A stretch of 64,000 bases of DNA from Arachidicoccus terrestris (GCF_020042345.1 NZ_CP083387.1:2170001-2234000); one strand, 5' to 3'; positions 12,517 to 22,466 are shown, numbered from the stretch's first letter. Notes: generated by a model from the letters alone, not told the origin. Made by a program: numbers and translations.

Positions 12517-14865
12517 TCAATTTAACTTAATTGATATACGCTGCCCTGTATAAGTCACACTTTTATTAAATTTCTTTGATAATGAAACCCCAGTCCCACT
12601 CCCTGCCTCATCTACCAATACGATTTTAAAACTGCGATGCTTTAGCATCCCGGGGAAACTCCCATTCCTTTTTGAAATCGTTAAGGTATTACGCTTGTCG
12701 TTCCAGTCCAGCTGAATTTCCGAATAAGCGCCCTTCTCATAATCGTAGTTGTCGTTTTCATCCTCGTAGAGTACAAATTGCCCATCTGCACCTGGGTAAA
12801 TCCGGATTTCCAGATCATCCCATTTCTTTTCGTTGGCGTATTGAACATCTGGCCCCCATGGAATGATGGCACCGGCTTTGACAAATAAAGGCATAATATC
12901 AATAGGTACAGTTTTTTGAATCCAGCGGCCACCATTTAGCTGCTCACCTGTCCAGAAATCAATCCAGGAAGTTCCTGCAGGCAAATAAACCTTTTGCTTT
13001 TTGACTCCACTGTGCGTTACAGGAGTAACCAGAAAGGAGGATCCGAAAAGATATTCGCTTCCAATTTTTGAAACAGCTGAATCTGCTTTAAAATCCGCCT
13101 CAAGTGGGCGCATGAATGAACCGCCCTTTGAAGTTACGTTCCAGGCTGTCGCATAGATATAAGGCAGAAGATGATACCGCAATTTGATAAACTTCTCTAA
13201 AGCATCAAAAATCTGATCACCTTTATTGCCAAACTGATAAATCTCTCTGGGAATATTCGTTCCATGAGAGCGCATCATTGGCATGAAAGTGCCAAACTGT
13301 AACCACCTGGTATAAAGCTCTTGGAAAGCAGGGTTTTTAGCACCGCCACCTTTCTCAAATTTGCCCGCAAAAAACCCGCCTATATCTGTATTCCAGTAAG
13401 GAAGCCCCGTCAATGAAAAGTTGATACCCGCAGGAACTTGTCTAGTGAAAGTTTCCCAATTAGAACTGACATCTCCGCTCCAGGTATTGGCTCCATAACG
13501 CTGTTGGCCAGCAAAGGCGGACCTGGTCAGGATAACGACCCTTTTTTTGTCGGTTATCTCTCTTTGGTGATCATAAATACCACTTACATGTTCTAATGGA
13601 AAGGCATTTCTTACACTCCGATACGTACCCAGATAAGTTTGCTCATCAAAATCAGCGTCTTTTTCGTTTAAATGATCTGGTTCGGAAGAATCCAGCCACC
13701 AGGCATCAACTCCTAATGAAAAGACGCCCTTATTTAGATAAGACCAATACAAGTCCCGCGCGCTAGGATCATATACATCGTAGACTTTAACGCCCGCATC
13801 AGGTGGCCAAGTATCGAATTGCAGCAACATATTTTTTGTCTTAAAATCCTTATACTGTCTTGTCTCAGGCCCAAATCCCGGCCAGGCAACCACAAATAAA
13901 TGAGCATTCAAATGGTGCACGCTATCTACCATGGCCTGGGGCCTGGGATAGGTAGCGGGATCAAAACTCATTGCATTCCAATGTGCATTATCTCCCCAAT
14001 ATTGCCAATCTTGTATGATCCCATCCAACGGCACTTTTAAACTTCGGTATTTCTTTACGACAGCCAACAGTTCGAACTGGGTTTTATATCGTTCTTTAGA
14101 CTGGCTATAACCATACACCCATAACGGCAACATCGGTGCTCTACCTGTCAAGAAACGCATCTGCCCCACCACCTTATCAGTCGTACAACCTTTCATAAAA
14201 TAATAATCTATCCCCTTGGCCACTTCCGATTTAAATAAAGTCAAACCAATTGTATCTTTAAATAAAGTTGGTGAATAGTTATCCCAAAAAAGGCCATAGC
14301 CTCCTGTTGACTGAAAAAATGGGATGGACACTTTCGTATTACCCTGGACGAGCATATTCTTTTGGTCTCTTTGATTTAATCGCCCATTTTGTTGTTGACC
14401 AAGTCCATAAATAACCTCATCCGGCTTTAAAGAAAAGGACTGACTAACTTCATAACTCCCTATATCCACACCCTGATTTTTCTTAAATGAAGTGCTGCCG
14501 GACAATTCTGCGAGTAGTTGATGTTCGTCTTGATCCAGGAACCGCAGCGATCCATCTTTTAAGCTCAATACAGCCCGCAATGAATCTGTCTTCAAAGTAA
14601 CCAGGTCATCTTTTCTAATTACATCAAAGTCACTATTTGTTCCGGGCTTTCTTATAACGGATAGGCTTTTCTTATGAAAAACTTCTCCAGTCTTTACTTT
14701 AATTACCCGGATAACACTTGGGCTAAACAATTGTAATTCCACCTCCATATCACCGACACGGGCTTTTAGCCCATTCGAGGTTTGGGTATAATTCTGAGCA
14801 ATAGCGTCACAAGCCGTACAGACTATTACACTCAAACAAATTAACTTTAAAACAATATTTTTCAT
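12517..14865 (-). CDS. GH31 alpha-xylosidase
   Basis: Family 31 retaining alpha-glycosidase of 782 residues. A signal peptide (MKNIVLKLICLSVIVCTACDAIAQ) precedes the N-terminal beta-sandwich. The (beta/alpha)8 barrel contains QDWQYWG and the nucleophile Asp392 in WWLDSSEP. Asp465 in WSGDVSSNW is the acid/base. The WLDSSEP form, with DSSEP in place of the DMNEP common in alpha-glucosidases, is typical of bacterial alpha-xylosidases. In this locus it would remove alpha-xylose side groups from complex xylan. The leader begins with a long T run (14868-14878) just before the ATG, and a 19-C tract lies about 180 bp upstream. Confidence 0.9.
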   Translation of the reverse strand: MKNIVLKLICLSVIVCTACDAIAQNYTQTSNGLKARVGDMEVELQLFSPSVIRVIKVKTGEVFHKKSLSVIRKPGTNSDFDVIRKDDLVTLKTDSLRAVLSLKDGSLRFLDQDEHQLLAELSGSTSFKKNQGVDIGSYEVSQSFSLKPDEVIYGLGQQQNGRLNQRDQKNMLVQGNTKVSIPFFQSTGGYGLFWDNYSPTLFKDTIGLTLFKSEVAKGIDYYFMKGCTTDKVVGQMRFLTGRAPMLPLWVYGYSQSKERYKTQFELLAVVKKYRSLKVPLDGIIQDWQYWGDNAHWNAMSFDPATYPRPQAMVDSVHHLNAHLFVVAWPGFGPETRQYKDFKTKNMLLQFDTWPPDAGVKVYDVYDPSARDLYWSYLNKGVFSLGVDAWWLDSSEPDHLNEKDADFDEQTYLGTYRSVRNAFPLEHVSGIYDHQREITDKKRVVILTRSAFAGQQRYGANTWSGDVSSNWETFTRQVPAGINFSLTGLPYWNTDIGGFFAGKFEKGGGAKNPAFQELYTRWLQFGTFMPMMRSHGTNIPREIYQFGNKGDQIFDALEKFIKLRYHLLPYIYATAWNVTSKGGSFMRPLEADFKADSAVSKIGSEYLFGSSFLVTPVTHSGVKKQKVYLPAGTSWIDFWTGEQLNGGRWIQKTVPIDIMPLFVKAGAIIPWGPDVQYANEKKWDDLEIRIYPGADGQFVLYEDENDNYDYEKGAYSEIQLDWNDKRNTLTISKRNGSFPGMLKHRSFKIVLVDEAGSGTGVSLSKKFNKSVTYTGQRISIKLN

Positions 14866-15045
14866 ATTTTTTTTTTTAATTAAACCGGGAATGAAGATAA
14901 CTTAATCATTTCCCAGGTTACTTATCATATTTGACTATGAAATCCTTGTTACTAATTCATAAATAAGATACAATAGGTTGGATCATATGAGCCTGTCAAT
15001 AGCTCCACCATTCATGCTCAACTATCCACAGTGTTTAACACACGT

Positions 15046-15064
15046 CCCCCCCCCCCCCCCCCCC
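15046..15064. repeat. 19-nt poly-C (poly-G on minus strand) tract
   Basis: An uninterrupted run of 19 C lies between the GH43 gene (stop at 15154) and the GH31 gene (start at 14865). On the transcribed minus strand it is G19, about 180 nt before the GH31 ATG. Such long homopolymers are prone to replication slippage and to sequencing error. It is the only one of this length in the window. Confidence 0.9.
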
Positions 15065-15153
15065 ATAAACTTTCAAATACCTTAATAAAGCAAAATAAGG
15101 GTGGACAGATATATCAACCGCCCAATCCCTATACTGTATCTTCCGGAATAATT

Positions 15154-16512
15154 TTACTCAAATAAAAGCCAATCAATAGCCAGCTTTGCTGGCTTGGTCC
15201 CTTCTTCGGATAAAATCAAATGCTTTATGCCTTTTATGTTTTGAAGCAGATTAGCTTCCACAATCACAAAACCATCACTTTTCTTAACAGGTATGCTGCA
15301 AAGAATTTCACTACTGGCTGCTGCCTGCTTTAAAATTAATTGACCATCACCTTCAGCTTTGATGCGGAGTTTCATTTTTTTAAAACCTCCCTCGCTAAAA
15401 TCGACCCGGTTATACTGCACCCAGGCACCTGGCTCAAACAAATTTAACGCCCATCCTTTAAACCTGTCCGTGGTATCTAAAAAAGAAATGGAAGCCCCTT
15501 TTTTACTAATTGCACTATACCTGTCAATTTGAACAGTATCTTTTCCGCTTGCAATACCAACACCCCTGAATGTAGGAATCACTTTTTGTATCGTTCCATC
15601 CTCATTAAAGAACAAACTATCAATACGTGCTGATCTCGCTTTGTCAAAATTCGGGGAGTAATCATTAGAATGGTAAAATAAATACCACTGTCCTTTAATC
15701 TGGATAATAGATTGATGATTTGTCCAGCAGTGGGCAGAAGCGTCCATTATAACTCCTGATTGAACGAACGGCCCTAATGGGTTGTCACTAATAGCATATT
15801 CCAGGCGCTCAGTTTTATCAGCCACATGAGGATAAGTCAGATAGTATTTACCCTCTCTTTTAAATAAAAACGGGCCTTCTTTTAACCCTTTAACCGGCAA
15901 ATCTTTCAGAATATGTACATCAGAGGCCAACTCCAACATATTATCTTTTAATTTGGCACCCATAATATTTCCCTGGGCCCAATACAAATACGGCTGTCCA
16001 TCATCATCAATAAAAACATTAGGATCTATACCACTAACCCCTTCAATGGGATTCTCCTCAGGAACAAATGGCCCAGTAGGACTGGCACTGATTGCCACAC
16101 CAATCGCAAAGGAGGGTCGCCCTTCCTGACTCAGTTTCTGACTTGGAAAATAAAAATAATATTTACCCTTTCTTTCTATACAATCAGGTGCCCACATACT
16201 ATAAGAGGCTGGATTTACCCAAGGAACGTTATATTGACTTACCACCATGCCTGCATCCCGCCAATGAACCAAATCGGCGGTCGCAAAAACATGATAATCT
16301 TCCATATTAAACCAGCCTGCCTTTCCTTTACCGGCTTCAGGTATGATATCATGAGAGGGGTAAAGATAAATGCTGTCGCCAAATAAACGGGCGGTAGGAT
16401 CGGCTGTAAACTGATTATGGATAATAGGGTTTTGGGCGCGGCTTTTATCAGTAACGGCCCCAATAATAACCAAAAAGCAACTAACTAAAACAACACAATA
16501 ATTTTTATTCAT
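15154..16512 (-). CDS. GH43 arabinofuranosidase/xylosidase with CBM6-like C-terminus
   Basis: Secreted GH43 enzyme of 452 residues, probably an arabinoxylan arabinofuranohydrolase. After the signal peptide (MNKNYCVVLVSCFLVIIGAVTDKSRAQ) the propeller domain starts with the base Asp in FTADPTARLF. The pKa-modulating Asp is in GIDPNVFIDDDGQPYLYW and the acid Glu is in LKEGPFLFKREGKYYLTY. Residues about 330-452 form a CBM6-like sandwich (AWVQYNRVDF...GFKKMKLRI...IDWLLFE), a module that commonly binds xylan chains. It shares little with the GH43 at 5.7-7.3 kb, so the two belong to different subfamilies. It follows the ECF sigma gene in the same direction after a 231-bp gap. Confidence 0.88.
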   Translation of the reverse strand: MNKNYCVVLVSCFLVIIGAVTDKSRAQNPIIHNQFTADPTARLFGDSIYLYPSHDIIPEAGKGKAGWFNMEDYHVFATADLVHWRDAGMVVSQYNVPWVNPASYSMWAPDCIERKGKYYFYFPSQKLSQEGRPSFAIGVAISASPTGPFVPEENPIEGVSGIDPNVFIDDDGQPYLYWAQGNIMGAKLKDNMLELASDVHILKDLPVKGLKEGPFLFKREGKYYLTYPHVADKTERLEYAISDNPLGPFVQSGVIMDASAHCWTNHQSIIQIKGQWYLFYHSNDYSPNFDKARSARIDSLFFNEDGTIQKVIPTFRGVGIASGKDTVQIDRYSAISKKGASISFLDTTDRFKGWALNLFEPGAWVQYNRVDFSEGGFKKMKLRIKAEGDGQLILKQAAASSEILCSIPVKKSDGFVIVEANLLQNIKGIKHLILSEEGTKPAKLAIDWLLFE

Positions 16513-16743
16513 GAAATAAATTTTATTTATACACTGTGCAAGTCAAATAACCTTTCAATTTAAAAGTAATAAAAGACACTTTTATACGCAACATCAATAT
16601 GAATCATAATATCAGCAATAAATATATAGTTCAATATTCAAGTAGTTTTGCTGTCCAATTCGCTCACTGGTAAATACAAGACCTGCTCTTTATTGCCTTC
16701 TTAAATATTCCTTTTCATCACTTACTTAAAAAACTGACATTTC

Positions 16744-17295
16744 CTAATAACATGCTAATATTCTGGATAGTCTTCTGGACGCAATTACAATTTGATTCCT
16801 TACTGTAAATTTGCTGATATTCAGCGCAGTTGCAACTTCCTTATAATGCAAATCCTTGAATTTTACCATTTTAAATATCTCTCGGCACTGTGGAGGCAGT
16901 TCTTGAATTGCCTTATGTACCAACGCATTAATTTCATTTGAAATATAGATTTGCTCCGGGCTGACCGTCGCCTCACTGTCAACATAATAAGAATCATCCA
17001 CTTCCTCATATTGCACAAATCTGTTCTTCGGTGTTTTTGTCAAAAAATTGAGGCAGTGATTCTTAGTCGCTCTAAATAGATAACATTTCAGATTTTCAAC
17101 CTGATCTAGATCATCCTTCATTTTCCAAAGTTTCACAAACACATCAGAAACGGCATCTTCCGCAGCTTCCCTGTTTTTAAGAATCGAAAAGGCATACCTA
17201 AATAAATCCTCAAATAACAACGCATATGACTGTTCATAGGTCATCATATTACCATCATCTTTCTTTGCTTTAGCACAATCAGTAGACTCTCTCAT
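16744..17295 (-). CDS. ECF-type RNA polymerase sigma factor
   Basis: A 183-residue sigma-70 family protein with only regions 2 and 4. Region 2 includes FRYAFSILKNREAAEDAVSDVFVKLW and region 4 includes LPPQCREIFKMVKFKDLHYKEVATALNISKFTVRNQI, the -35 recognition helix-turn-helix. In Bacteroidota such factors are usually paired with a FecR-type anti-sigma and a SusC carrying an STN domain. Here neither is present: the next gene is GH43 and the nearby SusC has no STN. The gene lies between susD (239 bp upstream) and the GH43, so it is embedded in the locus. Alternative starts at ATG codons 17 and 18 (MMTYEQSY) would give a more compact protein. Confidence 0.88.
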   Translation of the reverse strand: MRESTDCAKAKKDDGNMMTYEQSYALLFEDLFRYAFSILKNREAAEDAVSDVFVKLWKMKDDLDQVENLKCYLFRATKNHCLNFLTKTPKNRFVQYEEVDDSYYVDSEATVSPEQIYISNEINALVHKAIQELPPQCREIFKMVKFKDLHYKEVATALNISKFTVRNQIVIASRRLSRILACY

Positions 17296-17534
17296 AATGT
17301 CACTATTTTCAAGCTATAAAATAAATTAAAGCAACTATCTATATGTTTTTAAGTTTGCGAAATCTAGTCCTTAGCGAAACACGTCTTTAAAATTCCGGAC
17401 AATTACATTTTATCTAAAAACTGCACGTTCTAAGTCATTTACCTGGATATATATCCGCTTGTCAGACCAGGCGCATTATTTTAAAATTCACCAACTTTAA
17501 TACACACTGGTCTATACAATCGGAATTGTCATCT

Positions 17535-19142
17535 TTAATGATTCATCGCATTACCTTCAAGCGATTTGTTATTATCCAACTCAACTTGTGGAAAAGGATA
17601 ATACATGGCTTTTTCAGTCCATCCAATTGCCTTCAATGGAGCTAACCAAGCCGCATCTGCCATACCCCAACGTAAAAGATCAAAATAACGGTCATATTCA
17701 CCGCACAACTCTACATATCTCTCATGTTGAATGATATTTTTAATACTATTCATTTTTATACCATTAATTGTAATATTCTCTGCTAATAATCCATCCACGT
17801 CTGGAATAGTGCCTTTAGCATGTTGGTACCATAACTGTGGTTGTTCCGTCGGAACTATATTATTAGCTCTGTTCCTTACCATGTTAATGTACTTTTTTGC
17901 TTCCTCTGGCTTTCCATTTTCATTCAGACACTCAGCATACAATAACAGAACACCAGAATACCGCATCAACCTGTCATTAATACCATCATCAAAATCAGCG
18001 ACCTGCACATCAGGACAATATTTACGCATTCCATATAGATCTTTATTCGTAGCTAAATGCGCCATCCAATATGCATAATCGGTAACAGTGCCGTCAACTT
18101 GCGTATACTTTGCACCTCCATCACACCAAAGCGTCATGAACTTCCGGGGATCCCCATTTTCAAACTCATCATAGGTTTTCTTGTTTGGAGCGAGATTCCA
18201 CCATGCACCACCTGTACCGTCAAACATACCAATTTCCTGCCAGCGCCAGGAGTCAGACATATCATCACCTAACCAACCGGGACCATTATGTAATTGTACC
18301 TCAAAGACTGATTCCGCGTTATTTTCGTGCGCCTCGTCAAAATTGTCCCTGAAATAGGGCATCAAGGAATATTCCTTGCTATCAATTACCTTTTTCAGCT
18401 CAATTTCGGCTTTATCAAACTGAGCTTTCTGCCCTACTTCCAAAATGGGTCTATACATATAGGCTTTAGCCAAATAGGCCTCAGCAGCCCCTTTAGTTGC
18501 CCTGCCCATATGTGCTGCGTCCGCATTCATTACACTTTTGACCGGCAAAAGTTCAGTAGCCTTTTGAAAATCACTAATGATTAATGCATAGATTTCACCT
18601 TTCTTGGCATTTGTCGGGTAATAATCATCTTGGGAAAGTGTCGGATGGTCTATCAACGGAACAGTTTCACCAAATAATTCACAAAGATGCATGTATAACA
18701 ATCCCCTTAAGAAATAAGACTCTCCCAATAGACGGCTTTTTTGCGCTTCAGGTATTTCTCCGGTATATCCGGTAATAGCGGCAATAGCGGTATTCGCCGC
18801 AAATACTCCGTTCCACATGTCTTTCCAGGAACCCGATATCAACCCATCACTAGACGGCGTATTATAAGTATCCTGATACATAGGTTCCCACTTAAAAGTG
18901 TGATTGAAATCATCTCCCGGTGCCAGTAAATTATAATAGAAGGATCTGGCATACCCACCTTGGACTTTACCAATTAATGCCTGGTATGCAGGGATGACGG
19001 CCGCTTCAAGGTCTGCAGGGGTTTTATAATATGTATTTTTTGAGAGTTCCTGCGGATTAATAAGATCAAGATTAGGTTTACAACCAGGTATTGCTATTAC
19101 TAACAGTGCAAATGCACCTATTAAAAATCGATTCTTTTTCAT
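17535..19142 (-). CDS. SusD/RagB-family glycan-binding lipoprotein
   Basis: Outer-membrane surface lipoprotein of 535 residues that caps the SusC channel and binds oligosaccharide. The lipobox is VIAIPGC with Cys21 as the acylation site. The mature start LDLINPQELSKNTYYKTPADLEAAVIPAYQAL is the usual SusD N-terminus. TPR-like helices carry the YFLRGLLYMHLCELFG motif, and the C-terminal part holds the RGADRYFDLLRWG-type block (here ERYVELCGEYDRYFDLLRWG). It starts 23 bp after the susC stop, so it is co-transcribed with susC. No SusE/SusF-like surface glycan-binding protein follows it. Confidence 0.95.
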   Translation of the reverse strand: MKKNRFLIGAFALLVIAIPGCKPNLDLINPQELSKNTYYKTPADLEAAVIPAYQALIGKVQGGYARSFYYNLLAPGDDFNHTFKWEPMYQDTYNTPSSDGLISGSWKDMWNGVFAANTAIAAITGYTGEIPEAQKSRLLGESYFLRGLLYMHLCELFGETVPLIDHPTLSQDDYYPTNAKKGEIYALIISDFQKATELLPVKSVMNADAAHMGRATKGAAEAYLAKAYMYRPILEVGQKAQFDKAEIELKKVIDSKEYSLMPYFRDNFDEAHENNAESVFEVQLHNGPGWLGDDMSDSWRWQEIGMFDGTGGAWWNLAPNKKTYDEFENGDPRKFMTLWCDGGAKYTQVDGTVTDYAYWMAHLATNKDLYGMRKYCPDVQVADFDDGINDRLMRYSGVLLLYAECLNENGKPEEAKKYINMVRNRANNIVPTEQPQLWYQHAKGTIPDVDGLLAENITINGIKMNSIKNIIQHERYVELCGEYDRYFDLLRWGMADAAWLAPLKAIGWTEKAMYYPFPQVELDNNKSLEGNAMNH

Positions 19143-19165
19143 TTGAATTCTTTTAATTATTAAAA

Positions 19166-22100
19166 CTAAAATGTTATTTGAGCACCAATGAACACCTCTT
19201 TGTTATTGGGGAATGTAAGCCCCCAAGGAGTCAATTCATCAATGCCTCTATACAAATTGTACTTCGCATTGTCGGCACCTACTTCTGGATCATAACCCGT
19301 ATAATTTGTAAATGTCAGCAGGTTCTTACCACCAATATAGAACCGCAAGCTTTTAATCTTCATTCTTTGTGTTAATTCTGAAGGAAGCCTGTATCCAATT
19401 GTCAGTGATTTTAATCTTAAATAAGAACCATCTTCAATAAACCTGTCTGAGGCACGAAGGTTATGATTAGGGTCTCCAAGTATCGCTCTCGGTATATTTG
19501 TATTTACATTTTTCGGGTAAACCGTTGTAACATTAGAAACGGGATTAACAAAAGTAATTTCTTCTGCACGGTAACGATTCAGGACGGTAGCATAATCATT
19601 ATAATAATGATACATTCCTTCACCCCAAGACTTACCATTATTATAGATTTCATTACCTTGTGTTCCCTGCCACATTGTGGAAAGATCAAATGAGCCAAAA
19701 TTAGTTTTATAAGCCAGACTCAGGTTAAAACCATAGCTGAAAGAAGGTATGGGGCTACCAATAAATGCTTTATCTTGTTCATTTAACGCTCCATCATGAT
19801 TTAGGTCTTTAAAGCGTATATCACCTAAGGAAGCGCTTGGTGCGAAAGCCTTGTCAGCAGTAAGCTGTTCTGAAGATTTATACAGACCATCTGTTACATA
19901 GCCCCAGAATTCTCCAATGGAAGATCCAACCGCGGTCCTGGTGACATTTTCTCCACCTGGGTTAACCGTTCCTGCCAAAATTTCATTATTGTTTCCCAGT
20001 GCCAGCACCTCATTTTTAACAGTAGAAAGGTTAGCAGAAATGGAGTAATTAAATCTACCTTCTGTCTTTCTATAAGTTGCCAATAATTCAAACCCTTTAT
20101 TTCTGATACTACCAGAGTTTAATGTGGGAAAATTATCAATATAGCCCGCTGTATAAGAGATGGGCACGTTAACCAGCATATCTTCTGTCCGCTTATTGTA
20201 ATAATCTACATTCAATTCGAACCTGTTATTAAACATCGACAGATCTAGACCAAGATCCGTTGAATATTGTGATTCCCATTTCACATCTGGATTTGAAGGA
20301 TTTGTTGGAAGTGCACCAGTAACCTTCACGTCATTTAGATAATACCATACGTGATCAAAAGTAACCGTATTCTGATATTGATATTGAGGAATGTCAGAAT
20401 TTCCCAGCACCCCATAGCTACCTCTAATTTTTAAATCACTTATAAATGGAAACTGTTTCATAAACTTTTCCTGACCAATCCTCCAACCTGCGGAAACGGA
20501 AGGAAAATTACCATACCGGTTATTTTCACTAAAATTGCCAGAACCATCACGTCTGAAATTAAGTGTTAATAAATACTTACTGTCATAATTATAGTTGACT
20601 CTGCCCAACATGGAGTACATTGCAAATTGACCCACGGAAGAACCAACTACTTTTGAATTAGCATCTTGTGTCAAACCCAGGATTAACAAATCAGAACTTG
20701 GTAAGGCTCTAGCGCCACCATTAAGACCTTTAGAATTTGACTCCTCAGAAGTTATACCAACGACGGCACTGATGTCGTGTTTTCCAAATCTGCGATCATA
20801 AGACAAAGTATGTTCATAAAGCACCCGGTTGCTCTGGTTGGTAGAGATATTGAGCTCATCAGGATCATGGTTTTGGTATTGGCCGACAGAATACTTAGAA
20901 ATATATCCCTGATTTCTGCCACGATAAACGTCAACACCCAAATTAAATTTGTACTTCAGCCCAGGTATAAACTCATAGGTCAACCAAAGATTACCATTAG
21001 CACTGAATCCTTCAGACTGGTTCGAATTTAAATAAGCGTTCGCTAAGGCGCTTTCCACATCTGTACCATTTCCTGCACCGGCGAATCCAGTAGGATTACT
21101 GGGATCGTATAACGGAAGTGTTGAAGACCATTTTTGTGCATCAATAAGATTCTTATCACTCCAGTTTCTGGAATTATAACTTAACTTAACATTTTCTCCA
21201 ATTTGTAAATTACCCAAAGTAAAGTCAGAAAGAAATTGCAAGCTATAGTCTTTTGACCTGTCTTTTATAATGACGGGCTTATCAGTACCATACGTACCAT
21301 TCAATCTAAAATGAGCAGTCTGAGATCCACCACTGACAGATAATGCATGTTTTTGATAACTACCAGTATGCAATAATGCATCCTGCATATTATAACCTTT
21401 GCCTATAGCAGGCGGATTTGAAAGCGCTTCCAGATAATCAGTTCTTGTAGGATCTTGATTATACATTTCTTCATTAATCAATTCAGCTAATTGCTGGCCA
21501 TTTAACATATCAATATTATGCGAGATCTTTTTAGATCCACCATAACCATTGTATTCAATAGTAGTAGGTCCGGTCACTCCTTTTTTTGTTGTGATTAAAA
21601 TAACCCCGTTTGCACCTCTTGATCCATAAATGGCACATGACGCAGCGTCCTTCAAAATCTGAACACTGGCAATATTGTTTTCATCAGGCATCGCTCCGCC
21701 AATCATACCATCGACCACAAATAGCGGATCTGTATTATTAATGGAACCGACACCTCTAACACGTATACGGCCATTATTAATTTGAACCCCGGGCGCATCG
21801 CTTTGAAGTACTGCGGAAAAGCCTCCTGGCACTTCCGTCATTTTTTTAGGATCAACAGTTGTAATTGCAGATGTCAAATCTACCTTTTTCTGTTTTCCAT
21901 ATCCAATGACAACGACCTGATCCATTGTATTAGTTTCTTCTGGTTTTAATTCTATGGAAAGTGGTGAATTGTTTATTACTGTAATTTCCTGTGTAACAAA
22001 TCCCAATGAGCTGATAACCAGGGTAGCGCCCATATTGACATTCAATGTAAACTTTCCATTTTCATCAGTCACCACACCTTGCTTTGTACCCTTTATTAAA

Positions 22101-22267
22101 ACAGAAGCGCCTGGTACAGTAATTTCACTTTCATTATAAACCGTTCCGGTCACCTTGATGGCCTGCGTTTGAGCATATGCGACTTTCTCTGAAAGGCATA
22201 GCTGGACTAATATCAACATCATTATAATGCTGAAAATCCGTAGTCTAGAAATTTTTAAATAATTCAT
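19166..22267 (-). CDS. SusC/RagA-family TonB-dependent outer-membrane transporter
   Basis: A 1033-residue TonB-dependent transporter expected to import xylo-oligosaccharides. After the signal sequence there is a carboxypeptidase-regulatory-like domain (about 37-110, VTGTVYNESEITVPGASVLIKGTK start), then the VVVIGYGKQKKVDLTSAI TonB-box/plug entry. The plug contains the SusC signature DPLFVVDG and the SVQILKDAASCAIYGSRGANGVI block. A 22-strand barrel follows, ending in an aromatic residue (GAQITF). There is no STN domain, so it is not built to signal to an anti-sigma factor. A LacI-type operator overlaps the proposed -33 box of its promoter, and the mRNA leader would be about 190 nt. Confidence 0.96.
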   Translation of the reverse strand: MNYLKISRLRIFSIIMMLILVQLCLSEKVAYAQTQAIKVTGTVYNESEITVPGASVLIKGTKQGVVTDENGKFTLNVNMGATLVISSLGFVTQEITVINNSPLSIELKPEETNTMDQVVVIGYGKQKKVDLTSAITTVDPKKMTEVPGGFSAVLQSDAPGVQINNGRIRVRGVGSINNTDPLFVVDGMIGGAMPDENNIASVQILKDAASCAIYGSRGANGVILITTKKGVTGPTTIEYNGYGGSKKISHNIDMLNGQQLAELINEEMYNQDPTRTDYLEALSNPPAIGKGYNMQDALLHTGSYQKHALSVSGGSQTAHFRLNGTYGTDKPVIIKDRSKDYSLQFLSDFTLGNLQIGENVKLSYNSRNWSDKNLIDAQKWSSTLPLYDPSNPTGFAGAGNGTDVESALANAYLNSNQSEGFSANGNLWLTYEFIPGLKYKFNLGVDVYRGRNQGYISKYSVGQYQNHDPDELNISTNQSNRVLYEHTLSYDRRFGKHDISAVVGITSEESNSKGLNGGARALPSSDLLILGLTQDANSKVVGSSVGQFAMYSMLGRVNYNYDSKYLLTLNFRRDGSGNFSENNRYGNFPSVSAGWRIGQEKFMKQFPFISDLKIRGSYGVLGNSDIPQYQYQNTVTFDHVWYYLNDVKVTGALPTNPSNPDVKWESQYSTDLGLDLSMFNNRFELNVDYYNKRTEDMLVNVPISYTAGYIDNFPTLNSGSIRNKGFELLATYRKTEGRFNYSISANLSTVKNEVLALGNNNEILAGTVNPGGENVTRTAVGSSIGEFWGYVTDGLYKSSEQLTADKAFAPSASLGDIRFKDLNHDGALNEQDKAFIGSPIPSFSYGFNLSLAYKTNFGSFDLSTMWQGTQGNEIYNNGKSWGEGMYHYYNDYATVLNRYRAEEITFVNPVSNVTTVYPKNVNTNIPRAILGDPNHNLRASDRFIEDGSYLRLKSLTIGYRLPSELTQRMKIKSLRFYIGGKNLLTFTNYTGYDPEVGADNAKYNLYRGIDELTPWGLTFPNNKEVFIGAQITF

Positions 22268-22419
22268 TTTCTGATTTTAATTTTTACTTCTTTTGAAATC
22301 TAATTCACCTAGTTTATGTAGATTAAACCATATCTCTGAATCAGACGATTTACGAAGTATCCATCTCGTTTTTAATTAACATAATCTCAATTTGTATTTG
22401 AATAAATGGGGGACCTTGT

Positions 22420-22441
22420 AATTAACAATAAATGGTTAATT
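22420..22441 (-). repeat. Inverted repeat in the susC leader
   Basis: Seven-bp arms AATTAAC (22420-22426) and GTTAATT (22435-22441) enclose an 8-nt loop. If transcription starts near 22460, this would form an AU-rich hairpin about 20 nt into the susC leader RNA. It could protect the 5' end or be a chance feature of AT-rich DNA. Confidence 0.35.
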
Positions 22442-22466
22442 GTGAATAGTACAATTTAATCTAAAA

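Noticed and set aside
16513-16743. The gap between the GH43 and ECF genes, examined for an anti-sigma gene.
   Set aside because: The 231-bp gap has no ORF able to encode a FecR-type protein, so no broken anti-sigma gene is claimed.
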